64,000 nt of DNA from Delphinapterus leucas (GCF_002288925.2 NW_022098044.1:13944159-14008158); one strand, 5' to 3'; shown: positions 25,571 to 38,600, counted from the first letter of the stretch. Notes: generated from the letters alone by a model not told the origin. Made by a program: numbers and translations.

Positions 25571-26459
25571 AGAATCTAACCAAACTGAACCATAAAGGAC
25601 TCCAAGGAGCCATGAAGTCCAACACCACATCCCTAGGCAGAGTGGTGCTTATACTTTCTTCAATTCCAGGCTTAAGACCCTCCAAGAAGTCACACTTTAA
25701 AACCCCAGCAAAGGCCAGGGCTAGGGTGAGGCAAGTGAGACACTAGCTTGGGCACAAATTTTTAAATTTAAAATGCAGTAATTAAGATAATAGTGTAATG
25801 CTATATTTTTATACATCAAATAAGGCAAAAAAAACCCCATGATGAACAAAATACCAAAATTTAACACTTTAACTCATCTTCCAGGTGTGATGAGACATCT
25901 GGGGATCCCTAGGCACTTGATGTCTACACTTATCCAGGAAAAGACTTGGGTTTGCTCTGAGAGCTTCTCCACTGGGAGCTGTGGCCTAACGAGGGCAGGC
26001 TCAGCATATACTTTTCTGGTGCTTCCCATCACAGCTGCGCTGGACACTAAGAGAAGGCACATTCTTTGAGTCCCCAAGTCTGAGCCACCCTCCAGCAAAT
26101 GTCATCCCTAGCTGTGCAACATGTCAGTGCTCCCCGCCCCTCCTTCGTCTCGCAAAATCTGGGAACAGGAACCAAGGAGCAGGGCAGCAACGGATCTAAC
26201 ATCCTGGGGAGTTTGCTAGCCTTAGGTTCTGGTACCAATTCCAATTTCCAGAGCATCAACAAACAATGCTCTGGACACCATCTGGGTGTCCTACAATTCA
26301 ACTCCATTCTGACACTACCTACCCAGAGATAACATCAGAGTCCACTGGTGAAGGGTTCAGTCCTGCAAGATTGCCCTCCCCCACTTCAGACTCCAGTGGC
26401 AAATCTGGATTGTTACCTGTCCTTCTGACCAACTAACTCATTATATAGTAGAGGTTCCA
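25571..26459. other. No recognised feature
   Basis: No clear repeat or coding stretch. The open frames at 25839-26332 on both strands have no domain resemblance. Confidence 0.4.
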
Positions 26460-27092
26460 ATGATCCCCTCTAACTCAGGTTCTTACCTGTACTTCAATAG
26501 ACTGGCTATAAATTAAAGATTCCCACAACTGACCTCCTCCTTGGGTTTGATTAGTTTATTAAAGCCGCTCACTGAACTCAGGGAAACATTTCACTTTCTG
26601 GATTGCCAGTTTATTATAAAATAATATAACTCAGGAACAGCCAGATGTAACAGGTGCACAGGGCAAGGTATGGGGAATGGGCACAGAGTTTCCATGCCCT
26701 CTCCAGGAGTACCACTCTCCCAGCACCTCCACATGTTCACCAACCTGGAAGCTCTCTAAACCCCATCCTTTGAGTTTTCATGGAGGTTTCCTTACATGGT
26801 CTATAGATTCAACTTCTGGGTCTTCTACCTACCCTGGAGGTGAGGGGGACTTGGGGTGTGCTGGGGAGCCAGGGGGACAGACTGAAAGTCCCAATCATCT
26901 AATCACATGGTTGGTTCTCCTGGCAACTAGCTCCCACCCTTAAGTGTGGTCCAAAAGTCAACTCACTAACTTAACAAAAGACAACTTTATTGCTCTCATC
27001 ACTTAGGACATTCCAAGGGTTTGAGGAGCTCTGTGCCAGAAACAGGAGGAAGACCAAATATATATTTCTTACTATAAATCACAATATCACAG
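26460..27092 (-). mobile_element. LTR, ERVL-class (MER21-like)
   Basis: Read on the minus strand, it begins TGTGATATTGTGATTTATAG and continues with 'ctcctcaaacccttggaatg'. On the plus strand the strings 'agtttccatgccctctccag' and 'ggaagctctctaaaccccat' are typical of this LTR. The left edge is uncertain. No internal region is attached. Confidence 0.55.
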
Positions 27093-27440
27093 CAGGACTC
27101 CAGCCCTTTTAAAATGGACCCAAGGATGGCTCACAGTAGAAAACCAAGTCCCTGGAATGGTGTCCCTGGTCAGCACTGATGTTTCTGGATCCATCTGCAG
27201 GATCCCCCATAACTGCTCTTCTTTCTGAGAAGACAGAGGGGGATAAGCGATAAAAGCAAGGCTGTGCAATATTGTGTAACTTGTTAAATGCAGGATTCAT
27301 TAGTTAATTGTGAATAATGAGCAAGGAAAGGGAAAATCAGAGAGGAAACGGAGAGATGAGAAAGAAGGAAAGAAAAAAGGGAGAGAGAAAAACCAATAAA
27401 GTAGAAACTGATTGAAGAGGGGTGAAAGATCCACGTTTAA
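27093..27440. other. No gene; purine-rich tract
   Basis: 27325-27400 is nearly all A and G on the plus strand (runs such as 'gaaagaaggaaagaaaaaag'). Nothing else was recognised. Confidence 0.5.
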
Positions 27441-28065
27441 TTTCCTTTCATTCAATTATTCATGCATTCATCCTGCAAACGTTCATTGGAAATCATCTAT
27501 GTTCCAGTCACCAGGCTGGGAAACCAACTGATGGAAACAATCTGTCTTCATGGGGCTCCAGGCCTGGCTGAGGTGAATAGCTGGCAGACAGTTAGGACCC
27601 AGGATGGTTAAGGACTGTGATAAAGGTAAGCATCGATGCTAGAAGAATCAAGGGAAGGAGCATTTAACCCAGCCAGGTCCATGAGTGATAAATCTGGGAA
27701 ACCAGGCAGAAGGGGGGTGGGGGGAGTGTTCCAGCTGTGTTACAGCCCTGTATACTCAGAGAGAAGCATGATGGAGCATGGCGACCTTGGGGGATGAAAT
27801 TGCTTCCAGCATGAAGCAGATGGTGAAGGGAATTGTGAACGTCTGTGGGCAAGGACTAGGTCTTACTCATCTCTGCATTCCCATCTCCTAAGGTGTAATA
27901 GATAATCAGTATATTTTATTGGATTAATTTATCCAGCTAAGGAATTGCCTTCTTTTAGTACAATGCTCACTAATGCTCCCTGAGAACAAGCACTGTCTTT
28001 CTAGGCTTCTGTTGTACCTGCCAGCAGGGATATAGATCTGGGCATACAGAATGTACTAAATCACT
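27441..28065 (+). repeat. Ancient repeat fragments ending in L2-like tails
   Basis: The first part has the 'cattcatcctgcaaacgttc' and 'gtcttcatggggctcc' text of an old repeat. The parts at about 27835-27940 ('ggcaaggactaggtcttact') and 27965-28060 ('gagaacaagcactgtctttc') resemble L2 3' ends. Boundaries are approximate. Confidence 0.4.
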
Positions 28066-29159
28066 GCCCCTAAATTGGTTTGACCTGTGGCCAACACAGT
28101 TGGCTGCACACACACGAGCTGTTCCTCTGTAATTGCTTCCCAGAAAACCCCATTTGTTTCAAGCACAGGGCAGCAGTGTGCTGATGGAAGATGCACCTTC
28201 TACTCTCCCCAGCCCAGGGAATGGGTCTCAGTTAACCTCCTCTAAGTCTTTCTCCTTTTCCTACAACTGGTTTAGAGGTGAGGATGAGCCCAGATCTGGA
28301 TACGGAAACTCAAGTACAAGTTGGCTGAGAGATTCCAGGGAAGATTTTCCTCCAGGATTTTAAAAAGGAAAACATTAAAAACAAAAACAAAGCAACAAAC
28401 CAAAACCTCTATTTCCTCGTTTGGGACATTGTTGAATGAGGACGTGACCCTGGGTCATTGGTGACATTGTTAAGCCATCGAACCAACTCTATAAAACCAC
28501 CTCCCTGTAGACTTTCAGATACATGAAATAGTAAATATCCTCACTTATAAAAGCTATTTTCAGTTGGGTAGTTTGTCACAAAGAGGGAGAAAAGAAAAAT
28601 TTACACCTCCACTTGCCCTCTTCCCAAGCATTAGAATCTTAATAAACAGGAAAGAAATTGATTTCACAAACTTTAGGGCCAGCCCACCTAGAGAATCCTG
28701 CCATTCCATCAGCACTAAGAGACAGTACCGTCATACAGATGTCGAGTTCATAACGTTCTCACTCAGCTCTGAGCCAGAATGGATCAGCACAACATTTTAT
28801 TTAAGTAAAAATCATGGCTATCAGTGGAGGAAAAAAAATGTTCCACAAAATCTCAACTGGCATTAATACATGCACTGCTATATTTACCAACAAATATTTT
28901 ACACTATTTAGAAGAATAACACAAAGCCATTATCTCACCCACAGTAATAATAAATGAGCAATTAAAGAAGGCGAGATGTGACATGACTCGATTTTCTTTG
29001 AATGATCCTTTTAAATGAATCACTGAGTAATCCCCTGTTGTTTAAGACTTTCCTGTAAAAAAATGCGTCTGCATAAGCTTTCAGGGAGAGGCAGGTCATT
29101 GGAAGAACAAACAGTGTCTTTCACAGTCTGTGGGGTTTTGAACTGCAATTTTCTCAAAT
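28066..29159. other. No recognised feature
   Basis: Unassigned DNA. Open frames at 28133-28363 and 28564-28866 lack similarity to known families. Confidence 0.4.
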
Positions 29160-30420
29160 ACTGTTTTGAATTTGTTGCTCCCTTGCTTTCAAATCTTTGT
29201 CTCCCTGTTGCCTTCCTCCTCCTGACTCCCCGTGAAGGTATAAGACCCTTCATATCACTCAACCTTTGGAGGCTCATCTCCATCCACCCTCCCGACCCCA
29301 GTACCAATCATGCGGACCACACAGGACCAGTCACCATGCCCCAAGTCCATCATGGGTTCCTATGCCTTCAAAGTTTTGCTCACGTTGCTTCCACTGCTGG
29401 AGTATTACTTCTCCTCCCTCTTCCTTAGCCCATGAAACCTACTTATATTTCAATTCCAAGCTCAAGTTCTCTTTCTTTATAGTTTTCCCAAATAACCTGC
29501 CTTCCTAGCACCCATTACCCAAAACTTCCACATGTCTGCATACATTGGGCACTGCATAACTCCAGGAGGTGCCATTCTCAGGGACTATCACACAATCAGT
29601 GCCCTCTAAAGTGATGCGATGCAGTGGCCCAGTTTCTCCAAGAACAGAATTATTTGCTCTAAACATTTGATTTCCCACAATCCACTTTGCACATACTTTT
29701 ATTAGAATTCTTACTAGATCCTGGTTATTCTCTTGCCTCTCTGTTTTGGTTGTCTATGGCAGGGTAACAAACCACCCCAACACCTAATGGCTTAAAACAA
29801 CAGCTTTTTTATTATATCTCTTGATTTTGTGGATAGGGAATTTGGGCAGGGCTTAGCTGGGAGATTCTTCTACTTTCCATGGTGTCAACTAAGGCCACTG
29901 GGTGGCACCCAGCTGGCAAATGGAACAACTGGTCCGGAGGATCTATGATGGTTTCACTTGCATGTCTGATATCTTGGCAAAGATGGTGTCTCCTTGGCAG
30001 GCTGAAGGACTGAGCTCACCATGGACTGTTGACCAGAACGCCTTCATGGGGCCTTTCCAGCATGACAGTCATAAGGTACTTGGACTTCTTACATGTCAGA
30101 CCAAGCATTCCAAGAGAACTGGGTGGAAGTTGCAAGGCCTCTTTTGACTTTACCTCAGAAGTCCAATCATCACCTCTGCTGCATTCTATTGGTTAATCAG
30201 GTCACCGATGATAGCCCAGGTTCAAGTGGAGGGAATTAACCTCTACCTCTCAATTGGAGGAGTAGAAAAGAATTTGCAGCCATTTTTAATCTTCCATACT
30301 CCCTTTAGACTGTGAGCTCCTCTAGAGCAAGTATTTTGTCTTGTTCCCCTTGGTATCCCCAGATCCTAGCATGGCATCTTGCACAAAGGAGGCATTCGGT
30401 AAACATTCTGAATGGTATAA
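29160..30420 (+). repeat. L2 LINE, split by an LTR-like repeat
   Basis: The L2 text at about 29340-29560 ('cttccactgctggagtatta', 'caattccaagctcaagttct') breaks off near 29740 and resumes at 30300-30420 ('ctgtgagctcctctagagca', 'cctagcatggcatcttgcac'). The intervening 29745-30270 piece is listed separately. Confidence 0.6.
29745..30270 (-). mobile_element. Old LTR-like repeat (MLT1-type candidate)
   Basis: On the plus strand it begins with 'gtaacaaaccaccccaacac' and 'taatggcttaaaacaacagc', the reverse of the 'gttttaagccact' end seen in MaLR-type repeats, and ends with 'ctgctgcattctattggtta' and 'ggaattaacctctacctctc'. The same family in the opposite orientation occurs at 33.96-34.47 kb. The family name is uncertain. 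Confidence 0.5.
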
Positions 30421-31609
30421 AATGGGATGAGATGGAATGGAATGGAAACTTAATATGTAATCTGCCAGAGTCTTGCTATCTAATTCTCTTCGATGACAGG
30501 ATTTACCTCCAAGTATATTCCAGTGAGAACATTGTTACAGAAGTTTACAAGGTATGCAGCTCAAATTTTCTACCAATCCAGCAGCTGAGCAAGCATTTAT
30601 AGTGTGCCTATTATGTGCCAAGCACTGTGTTAATGAATAGGGAACATCAATAGCATCCCAGACTTAAAGTGGAGGAAGAAAAAGCCTCTGCCCAGTTTTC
30701 TCAAGTCTAGGCCCAATTTTATTGAATAGGCAGAAAAAAAAATTCCATCCCTACCCCATTTTGTGTAACACCCTGATATCACAGAAATACAGTGCTTACA
30801 CTCTGCTTTCCCACAGAGGAAAGAACAAGACCATGAAATTTTAATTCTTGGTCTCTAAAGAATAAAGACAGAATCTCTTCCAAATGCATGAGCCAGGAGC
30901 CCAGGACACAGCTCATAGCCCAAGAAAACCATATTGCCAAAAATAAATTTGTTCTTCAGTTGTGCGGTTTGAACACTCTCTAGAAATGGTCCATTGGCTA
31001 AAGAAAAGACATTATTAAATTTGGAGTTGGTAATGAATGACAAAAGTGGGTTCTAATCACAAACTTCAATGACTAAAAATGGTTATTCTACCAAAAACGG
31101 TGACCAACAGCTCTCTGTCTTCACACAAGAGGAAATAGGCAGAGGCTGAATCATTAGAAATTTAGTTTAGGTAGAAGGAAAAACTTCCCGTCCGTGTTGA
31201 GAGGGGTCCAAAAGAGAGAGGTGTTTTAAAAGAGTATGGACCGAAATACCTATGAATGAAGTGAAATAAGATTTGTTTCAATATGATGGAGGTTGGGCTG
31301 GAAATAGTGGGACATATAAACAAGGTTTGCCGTAATTACAGAAGCTGGGTGATGTGGTTTTATAATATTACAAGATAAAATAAACATTACAGAACATTAC
31401 AAAATAAAATAAAATAAAATGGTATATACTGTAATGTTTTCTGTCTTAGATGGAACCTTAAGAATAAGAATCTTTCCTCATAGTTCTTGGGGCCCAGAAT
31501 TTGACAAATGCCCCAGTCATAGATTGGGTCTTACATAATTAATTGTTAAGAATACCAATACTCTTCCTCCAGGGTAAAAGGGTATTCATGGTCCAGCATG
31601 AGGTAAAGT
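30421..31609. other. Unassigned DNA with a short A-rich microsatellite
   Basis: An (AAAAT)n-type run lies at about 31398-31420. A scrap of old repeat ('attatgtgccaagcactgtg') lies near 30610. Nothing else was recognised. Confidence 0.45.
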
Positions 31610-31614
31610 TAGAA

Positions 31615-32060
31615 TGTGGTCCATTTTTTATTCATTTGGCAAATATTGTTGAGTAGTTTCTGTGTACCAGGCACTGTGTTAGGTGCCAGGAATACCATGG
31701 GTAGCATAAATATACACAGTCCCTGTCCTCATGAAACTTTCAGGCTAGTTAGAAATGCAGATATCGAAACAGTCACCCAAGGGAATGTAAACTTGCAAGT
31801 GGGGATAAGTGCCCAGGTTTATTGCGCCACATGACCATAAAATAAGGTTATTTGACATGAATCAGAAAAGGATTCCCTTAAGAAGTAACACTTAAGCCAA
31901 GAGCGGAAGAATAAGCAAGCATTAACTAGAAGCAGATTGGAGGGAAGAATGCTCAGGACAAAACAGGGCAAAGGAGAGTAGTATACAGTCGTATGGCTGG
32001 TAGAAACATGGCAAAGGTGAGGGAGATAAGGCCAGTGAAGCTGGGGTAGAGAAAGGGAGG
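31615..32060 (+). repeat. Ancient interspersed repeat, same layout as 2.2-2.7 kb
   Basis: Starts with 'tgtgtaccaggcactgtgtt', then 'ccctgtcctcatgaaacttt', 'gataagtgcccaggtt', then a purine-rich part with 'ggagggaagaatgctcagga'. Family not resolved. Confidence 0.45.
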
Positions 32061-32084
32061 GGGATGTACTCTTAAAGGATGTAC

Positions 32085-32262
32085 TTTTAATTCAGATAGA
32101 CCTTGGTTACCATAACCTCTGTACAACTTAATTTCTTCCCCACATTATTGGACTAATCGCTGTACCCAGCTCATGGGTACAATTGGGTTGGAAACACCAT
32201 AATGGATGTAAAACGCTTAGCTCTCTGCCCAGGTCACAATAAATGTTCAATAGGCTGTTGGT
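32085..32262 (+). repeat. MIR SINE 3' part
   Basis: The MIR tail is clear: 'tggatgtaaaacgcttagct', 'cacaataaatgttcaatag'. The upstream part is diverged. Confidence 0.55.
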
Positions 32263-32392
32263 AAATAAATATTGCCATGACCATGCTTAACGAATGGTGA
32301 ATAAGAATAGACCTGAAGATCTTTAGAAATGCATCTTCCTGGATAAATTTTCCACCCAGATCACGATGTTCCTAATTTAGCAGGATGCTCTT

Positions 32393-32609
32393 AAAGAAGA
32401 GGGAAGGGCTTCCCTGGTGGCGCAGTGGTTGAGAGCCCGCCTGCCGATGCAGGGGACACGGGTCCTGGTCCGGGAAGATCCCACATGCCGCGGAGCGGCT
32501 GGGCCCGTGAGCCATGGCCGCTGAGCCTGCGCATCCGGAGCCTGTGCTCCGCAACAGGAGAGGCCACAACAGTGAGAGGCCCGCGTACCACAAAAAAAAG
32601 AAGAGGGAA
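32393..32609 (+). mobile_element. CHR-type SINE (cetacean) with 13-bp target duplication
   Basis: The SINE body is 32406-32596: 'ggcttccctggtggcgcagt' head with A box TGGCGCAGTGG, 'ctgccgatgcaggggacacg', then the tRNA-unrelated part to 'agtgagaggcccgcgtacca' and a short A tail. The flanks repeat 'aaagaagagggaa' exactly (32393-32405 and 32597-32609). The B-box region has lost several bases. Open frames across it are artefacts. Confidence 0.95.
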
Positions 32610-33450
32610 AAATAACCAAAACTTATGAAAATGGTAAGGTTGTGTCCTCTGGGCAGAGACAGTTTGGAGTCCTTTGTCAATGCCCGGCACACTTGTTGCC
32701 ACTTGGTAAATAGCAAAGACTCTGAGTCATAATAATAATGACAGCAATCAACAGCATCACATACTTGAGATGTTCTCTGATTTCTTTTAAATGGCGTTCA
32801 TTGGAAAGAAGACTGTCTCTATTTCTGGGAAGGCTGTGAGTCTCTCCAAATCACAGTTGACAAATGACAGCACAAAACTTGCAGGTTAGAATTAAGGATT
32901 ACTGAAAAGAAGTGCCAAACAGTTTTCAACTTTTCTGAATGAATTCTAAACACAGCTAGTAAATAACACTTCCAGGTGTCTGCCACCCAAGGTTCAGTAC
33001 CAATGCTGAGGAAGTGAGTTGCTGCCTTCCTGTTCAACCAGCAGCTGCCACTCACTGTCTTGATCCTCTCTGAACGCATCAACCTCCAAAACACACAGGG
33101 AAGATTAAAAGCACTGGGTCAGGGAGGCTCCATCCTGCCTCTGCAAGGCCACTGAACCAGGCAGTTTCCAAAAACGCTAAGAAGATGCCCTTTTCGAGGT
33201 CAACCACCCAGCTAATTCTTAGCCAGCTGGTCTAAAGCACAATCATGAAGCAAGAAAAGTTTGACTCTGGTGTCCTCGTGTCTCCCATTTCAGGGACCCC
33301 ATCATCTCACGGCCTTGCTCCACCACTTGGGTCCTCTCTAATCTAGTAGGTAAGGACCTTCCCCGACACACTCTGAAAAGCCACTTTTCAGAGATCTTCT
33401 GTGCAGTTTGAAAAGTAAGAACTAGGCATCGGATTATGAATTGACATCCC
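32610..33450. other. No recognised feature
   Basis: Unassigned DNA. Minus-strand open frames at 32819-33094 and 33243-33524 show no recognisable domain. Confidence 0.4.
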
Positions 33451-33454
33451 ACGT

Positions 33455-33850
33455 AGGTCATAATACTATGAATATTACCATTGAGTACCCACTTTGTTTC
33501 AGGTATCACTTGCTTAATCCTCATAACTATCTTGCAATTTTTTTTGATACCATCATCTGTCTTGTGACGTTTATTTATATTTATTTGGGTTTTTTTTTCT
33601 GGCCCTGCCTCATGGCATGCGAGGTTTTAGTTCCCCCGACCAGGGATTGAACCCGTGCCCCCTGCAGTCCTGCAGTGGCAGCTCACAGTCCTAACCACTG
33701 GACCGCCAGGGAATTCCTCGAAACCATCTTGCAATTTTGATATCATTATTTCTACTGTCCTGGTGAGCAGATTGAGGCCAAAACAAGTTGAATGATTTGC
33801 TTGAGAGTAAAATAACCTTTCTTCATATTTTCTGAATTGAGTTTTGAAAG
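33455..33850 (-). repeat. MIR SINE, split by a younger SINE
   Basis: Reversed MIR text on the left ('gagtacccactttgtttcag', 'gcttaatcctcataactatc') continues on the right of the insertion ('gtgagcagattgaggccaaa', 'atgatttgcttgagagtaa'). Confidence 0.65.
33590..33720 (-). mobile_element. tRNA-derived SINE inserted in MIR
   Basis: Minus-strand SINE: reversed B box 'accagggattgaacccgtgc' and reversed head 'ccactggaccgccagggaat'. Flanking 'atcttgcaatttt' appears on both sides (near 33528 and 33726), a target duplication. The stretch between the left copy and the SINE is T-rich and may be its tail. Confidence 0.8.
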
Positions 33851-33959
33851 CTAGTAAGTTTGAAAAAAAATTTTAGAACATTCTAAAGTCACTAAATTAA
33901 TGTTTCTTTAGTGAAAACTCTCTGATTCTAGAAAACAGACTGACAATTTTAAAATATGT

Positions 33960-34475
33960 CTGCAAATGCTTTATCACACATACTAAGAGGTGGAATCTAT
34001 GGCCCATATCCTTGAATTTTGGCCAAGTGACTCTCATTACCAAATGGACTGTAGCAGAAGTGACACTGCTTAACTTCCAAGGACTGGCCTTAAAAAGTGA
34101 TGCAGTACCTAGGACCCCTGACCCACCATGTGAAAGTACTGACTACCCTAAGGCAGCCATGATGTAAGGAAGCCCAGACCGTGTGGAAGGACCTACATGA
34201 TACTCCGGCGGACAGCTTCCATTCAGCAGTCAGCTACATTGGGATCACTCAGCATCAGCTGTGAGCCATAACAGCGAGAAATCTTGGATGTCCAGACTGG
34301 TTGAATCTTCAGATAATTGCAGCCCCAGTCAACTTCCAATGCAACACACAAGAGACACCAAGCAAGAGCTACCCTTACAGTCCTTTGCAAATTGTGAGAA
34401 AAATTAAATGTTTGTTTTAAGACACTAGGACTGGGATCATTTGTTACACAGCAATAGTAACTGAAATGCAAACCA
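33960..34475 (+). mobile_element. Old LTR-like repeat (MLT1-type candidate)
   Basis: It reads 'actaagaggtggaatctatg', 'gtagcagaagtgacactgct', 'agataattgcagccccagtc' and ends with 'tgttttaagacactaggact' and 'tttgttacacagcaatagta'. It is the opposite orientation of the family at 29.7-30.3 kb. Confidence 0.5.
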
Positions 34476-34639
34476 ATTTCAAAAGTAGATCAATAAAAAG
34501 CAATGAAAATTTGATTTCTAAAAACTGAATTTGAAATGTATAACAGTTTTAAAAAAGGATCTAGACCTTTTAAATTGCAAAGCATCACAAAGATTTTACA
34601 AGCTTCTTCCACTGATTTTTGCAAGAAACTACATGATAG

Positions 34640-34830
34640 CAGAGAAAACATCAGACTTGGAGGAGTAGTAAACCTACTTCTAACCTAATTTTTCCATTAT
34701 GACTTTAAATAAATTATTCCCCTTCTCTGGCCTTTACTTGCTTTCCTCATGCTTCAACTAAGAGAACAAGAAGAGATGATTTCTCAGGTCCCTTCCAACT
34801 TTATGATCCTGTGGCATTCAATGATGTCAG
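34640..34830 (+). repeat. MIR-related fragment
   Basis: The text 'tattccccttctctggcctt', 'ctttcctcatgcttcaacta' and 'ctcaggtcccttccaacttt' resembles the 3' half of MIR-like SINEs. Confidence 0.45.
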
Positions 34831-35414
34831 ACTGGAGCGAATAGAAGATCCTCATGCTAAGAGGTTAACTTTCTAATTTTGGCCTTGTGGGCCAAGAGTG
34901 GCTGCTTAAAGGTGGGTCAGACTCTGAAAATGAGGGATGAGAGACAGAGAGAGAGATGGTATCTGTTCATTTGCTGGAAACACACCCAAGAGTCTCATAG
35001 GACAGATGTGCCCTTGGAGACCTAAGATAGGGCATGATGCTCTTCCAAAGACATCCCCCAGGATTCAGAATAATGCAGAGAGGCATGTAAAAGAGGCCAG
35101 TGTTAACTTCAGGTCAACGATCCCTGCTCTTGCCCTCACCACGTGACCTCTCCTCCCCTCTGTGAACTTAAGACAGTGCTATGCCATTTTAAAAGAACAG
35201 CTCTACGTTTGGCATTTTTCCCAGGAAGGAGTAATTCTTTACCTTTCAGTTCACAGATGTCGACCTCTGGGACATGAAGATATCTCAACATTTAACTTCC
35301 AATTTCACAATTTCCTTTTAATGCCTTTCTGTCCATCCTGCCCACTCTCTCTCAAAACCTTCCACTCTGCCAACTATCTTCTCAAAAGGATCTTTCAGTG
35401 AATTAGTTTACACT
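34831..35414. other. No recognised feature
   Basis: Unassigned DNA. Open frames at 34937-35401 lack similarity. Confidence 0.4.
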
Positions 35415-35419
35415 AAGGC

Positions 35420-35640
35420 AGGGTTTCTCAGACTCAGTACTATTGATACTTGGGGCCAGATAATTATTTGTTGAGGTGGGGTGGGAGTGCTGTCTTGTGC
35501 ACTGTAGGATATATAACAGTATCCCTGGTTTCTATCCAGTGGATGCCAGTGCGTAGCCCACCCTGCTCCCCAGTTGTGAAAACGGAACAACATTGCCAAA
35601 TTCAAAATTGGCACTGGTCAAGAACCACTATACTAATGAA
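35420..35640 (+). mobile_element. MER5A-type hAT DNA transposon fragment
   Basis: Characteristic text: 'agtactattgatacttgggg', 'cttgtgcactgtaggatata', 'tatccagtggatgccagt', and the closing 'tggtcaagaaccactatact', which mirrors the opening 'gggtttctcagactcag'. Non-autonomous; no transposase. Confidence 0.75.
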
Positions 35641-38600
35641 TTAATGACTAATTCCTATGTAACACGGTATCCCTCCCAGTGTATCTAATGAGAATAATGA
35701 CATAAACCAAAGGAATAAATGTTCCCTTGTTTCAGGGATCAGTGAAAAGCCAAGTCAGAGAGAGTTTTGGGGGCCTGGATACTTTCAGTCATCCCACAAA
35801 TTACTTCTCCCAGACAACTGTTTACTTTCTTCTTTCATTTAAAGCCAGCACTAGATTTCTGGATCAGACATATGATCAATCAGATTCACACATACATGTG
35901 TGGACACACATGATTAAATAGCAAACTAGTTGAATTTAGCAGACTTCATCCTACAGTGATTTCCACCAACTATTCAACTGCTTGAAAATAAATCAACCAG
36001 CCAAGAATTAAAATAAAGGTGTGGCTTTGGTCTAGCATGGGACATTACATCTGTTTTTGAATGATTATTAATTACTATCCCTCTAGAGTCACTGGTTCTG
36101 TTATATTGAAAGAGAACATCCAGCACACTCTAGAAGGTAATGAATAAGATTCCTTCTTTGTTTTATTTCCAATATTCTCCCTGATTTGCCCATGGTTGGC
36201 TCAGTTATTGAAAGCAGTGAGTTAACATAATTGGAAGATACGTATTGGGTGGCCACTCCATGTCAGGGATGCAGCTGTAAACAAGCCAATAAGGTCTCAA
36301 TTCTCACAGATCTCTCAGACTACGAAGTGTTTGCTTAACTAAAGTTTGGTAATAGTAAGATTAGTAGACATAATGGTTATATGCCCCAGTTCCTTTCATT
36401 CTGCTGCGTAAGTATAAATTGCTTCCCCAGCTCTAGTAAATGAGCTCTTTTGGCTTAAAAAGAAAGATAAGAAAAAGGCATATGGATGACTTAGCATAAA
36501 CTATATAGAAACTTCCTGCCTCTGTCAATAAAATAAGGCACAAACCTGTAAGTTTGGGTTGTAAGGAGGGGTTGGGGGAACCACTACATGGAGAGGGGCA
36601 ACTGCATCTCAGAGATTAATTCTCTGCTCGTGGGTATTCACCTTCCTCCCAAGCTGCTAGGACAGCATATTCCAGAATCAGGACATAAACTTTGCACATG
36701 ACTCCAGCTGTTGTGTTAAAAGGAGAAGTAGGTTCGGTAGATGGCTAGTGTGGCTCTGACATAGTGTAGTCTCCTCATCCTCCATTTAGGGTTTCCCAAG
36801 AGGTATAATCTCCCACCATGCCCTTGGCTGGCCTCATGCTGGGGGATGCCATGTTCCCTCCACTATGTCTAGACTTGCTAAACTATAGGCCAAAGTAAGC
36901 AAGACCAGGAGGCACTGGATTTACCATCCTGCCATCTAAGGCAATTTTCCAATTCTTATTTCTGTATGAGGACCCACCCCATTCATGAAAGATTTACTCT
37001 GGCATCTTTCACGAAGAACCAAAATTTCAAGCTCAATAATAAGCACATTATTATATAAGAAAAAACACAAACAGGAACAAGAAGGAGCCAGTATGTCCCA
37101 CAACCTACGGTCAAGGTTGAAAACACAAAGCCCTTATACTTCTGGGTGAGTTACCTCATATAAAATAGTCATCAACAGCTAAGGGCAAAAATACCAAGTG
37201 TTAAACATTAAGAATTCCTGTAGTTCTTTCCTTATTTGAAGGCTGGAGTGCTGGTGAGCACCTCAGAAAATGCCTGTCAATACTCAGCTTTAAGTTTCTA
37301 TGAAAAGCAATTACTCATCCTGTCTGAATATCATACCCTCTTGATCTCATGAGGCACTTCTCAGAAGTATTTCAAGCCACGTCATGAGCCTGTTGGACCA
37401 GCTGGCCCATACTGAGCACCTCTGAGGAACCTCAACTGTGATTTCCATCCTAGTAATTCTCATCTTCAAAGCAAAATGCTTCCAACCAAATATATCCAGG
37501 AATCTCAGTGCTACATGGGCAGCTGCAATGGGAACTTGTTACAAGATTTGTTACATTAATTATAACCACAATGCAACTGCTAAACAAAAAGCAGTTTGGA
37601 AATAAATTAGTCATCCTATTTATCTTTCCAAATACTCTATAGCTTCATTTCCAGGACCCCCAAAGACCAAACACTTAGTTAATAGCCTATTTTACATCTG
37701 CATCCCTATTACAGATCCTGTTGATCTCCTCTTTGGTGAATGAAGGTGTTCAAAATGGAATCATCATTAGGTAACATGTACGGGTGAGAGTATTTTGCAA
37801 ACCATTCTCCCAGAGAAGGTTCATTCCTCACCAATAGGAACTTCCGTTTAACGCACTGTTAAATTCACATAGACTCTACCATCTATTTATGGAATATCCT
37901 GGAGGCCTCTTTGGAAATGTGAAATCCCACACTGGAGTCATAAAGACCCACCAATGTCACCCTAGAACTCTACCAGGGACATGGTGCCTACTTGAAGTAT
38001 TGTACTTTCGTCTTGGTCATTGATAATTTCACAAGAGATTCTTCAAGCACTCGGACTGTAATTCACGAAGTAGAGGGAGCAGATGAGAGAGAAGTTTAGA
38101 TGAAGATAATGTTGAATACAAACTGATATTTTATTTTTTCACAGCTCATGTCCAAGAAACCAGAAGATTCCAGAAAAACGATGTTAGAAGGCTGGGTTAT
38201 AAAATTGATAAGAGTTGAGAGGGTAAATAAATGGGAAAGATAATAGAAAAAAAAGAGCTACAAAGGGTAGAGGTGATGGTTCCACTATGGATCAAGGCTT
38301 CAAGGTCAGAGATTGTAATGGGACAGTGGGAGACAAATGGTCTATCAAGAGATTCAGCAACCAAGCCCTGAATGTTTGGCAAGTAGCCAGTTAAGTCACA
38401 ATTTTAGTAGTCCAGAAAAGTGTCTGCAGCTGTGTAGGATCACATAACCCATAAAGAGGACATCAGGCAATTCTCTTCTAATTGCCAAGGCTGTTCTGAG
38501 AACTAAGGAGATACTCAACAAGCTCGTAGTTAAATGCTCCCACTTAAGGAGAACACATTTGTTTCAATTCGCTTTTCTGGAATTCAGCTTTATGTTGAAT

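Noticed and set aside
32406..32480. tRNA gene suggested by Pol III A and B boxes in CHR copies
   Set aside because: The boxes are part of tRNA-derived SINEs; the sequences do not fold as complete tRNAs and are followed by the tRNA-unrelated SINE body and an A tail.
38145..38245. Good-looking plus-strand splice acceptor followed by 32 open codons
   Set aside because: No donor, no recognisable protein and no partner exons on the plus strand. Acceptor-like T-rich tracts are common by chance.
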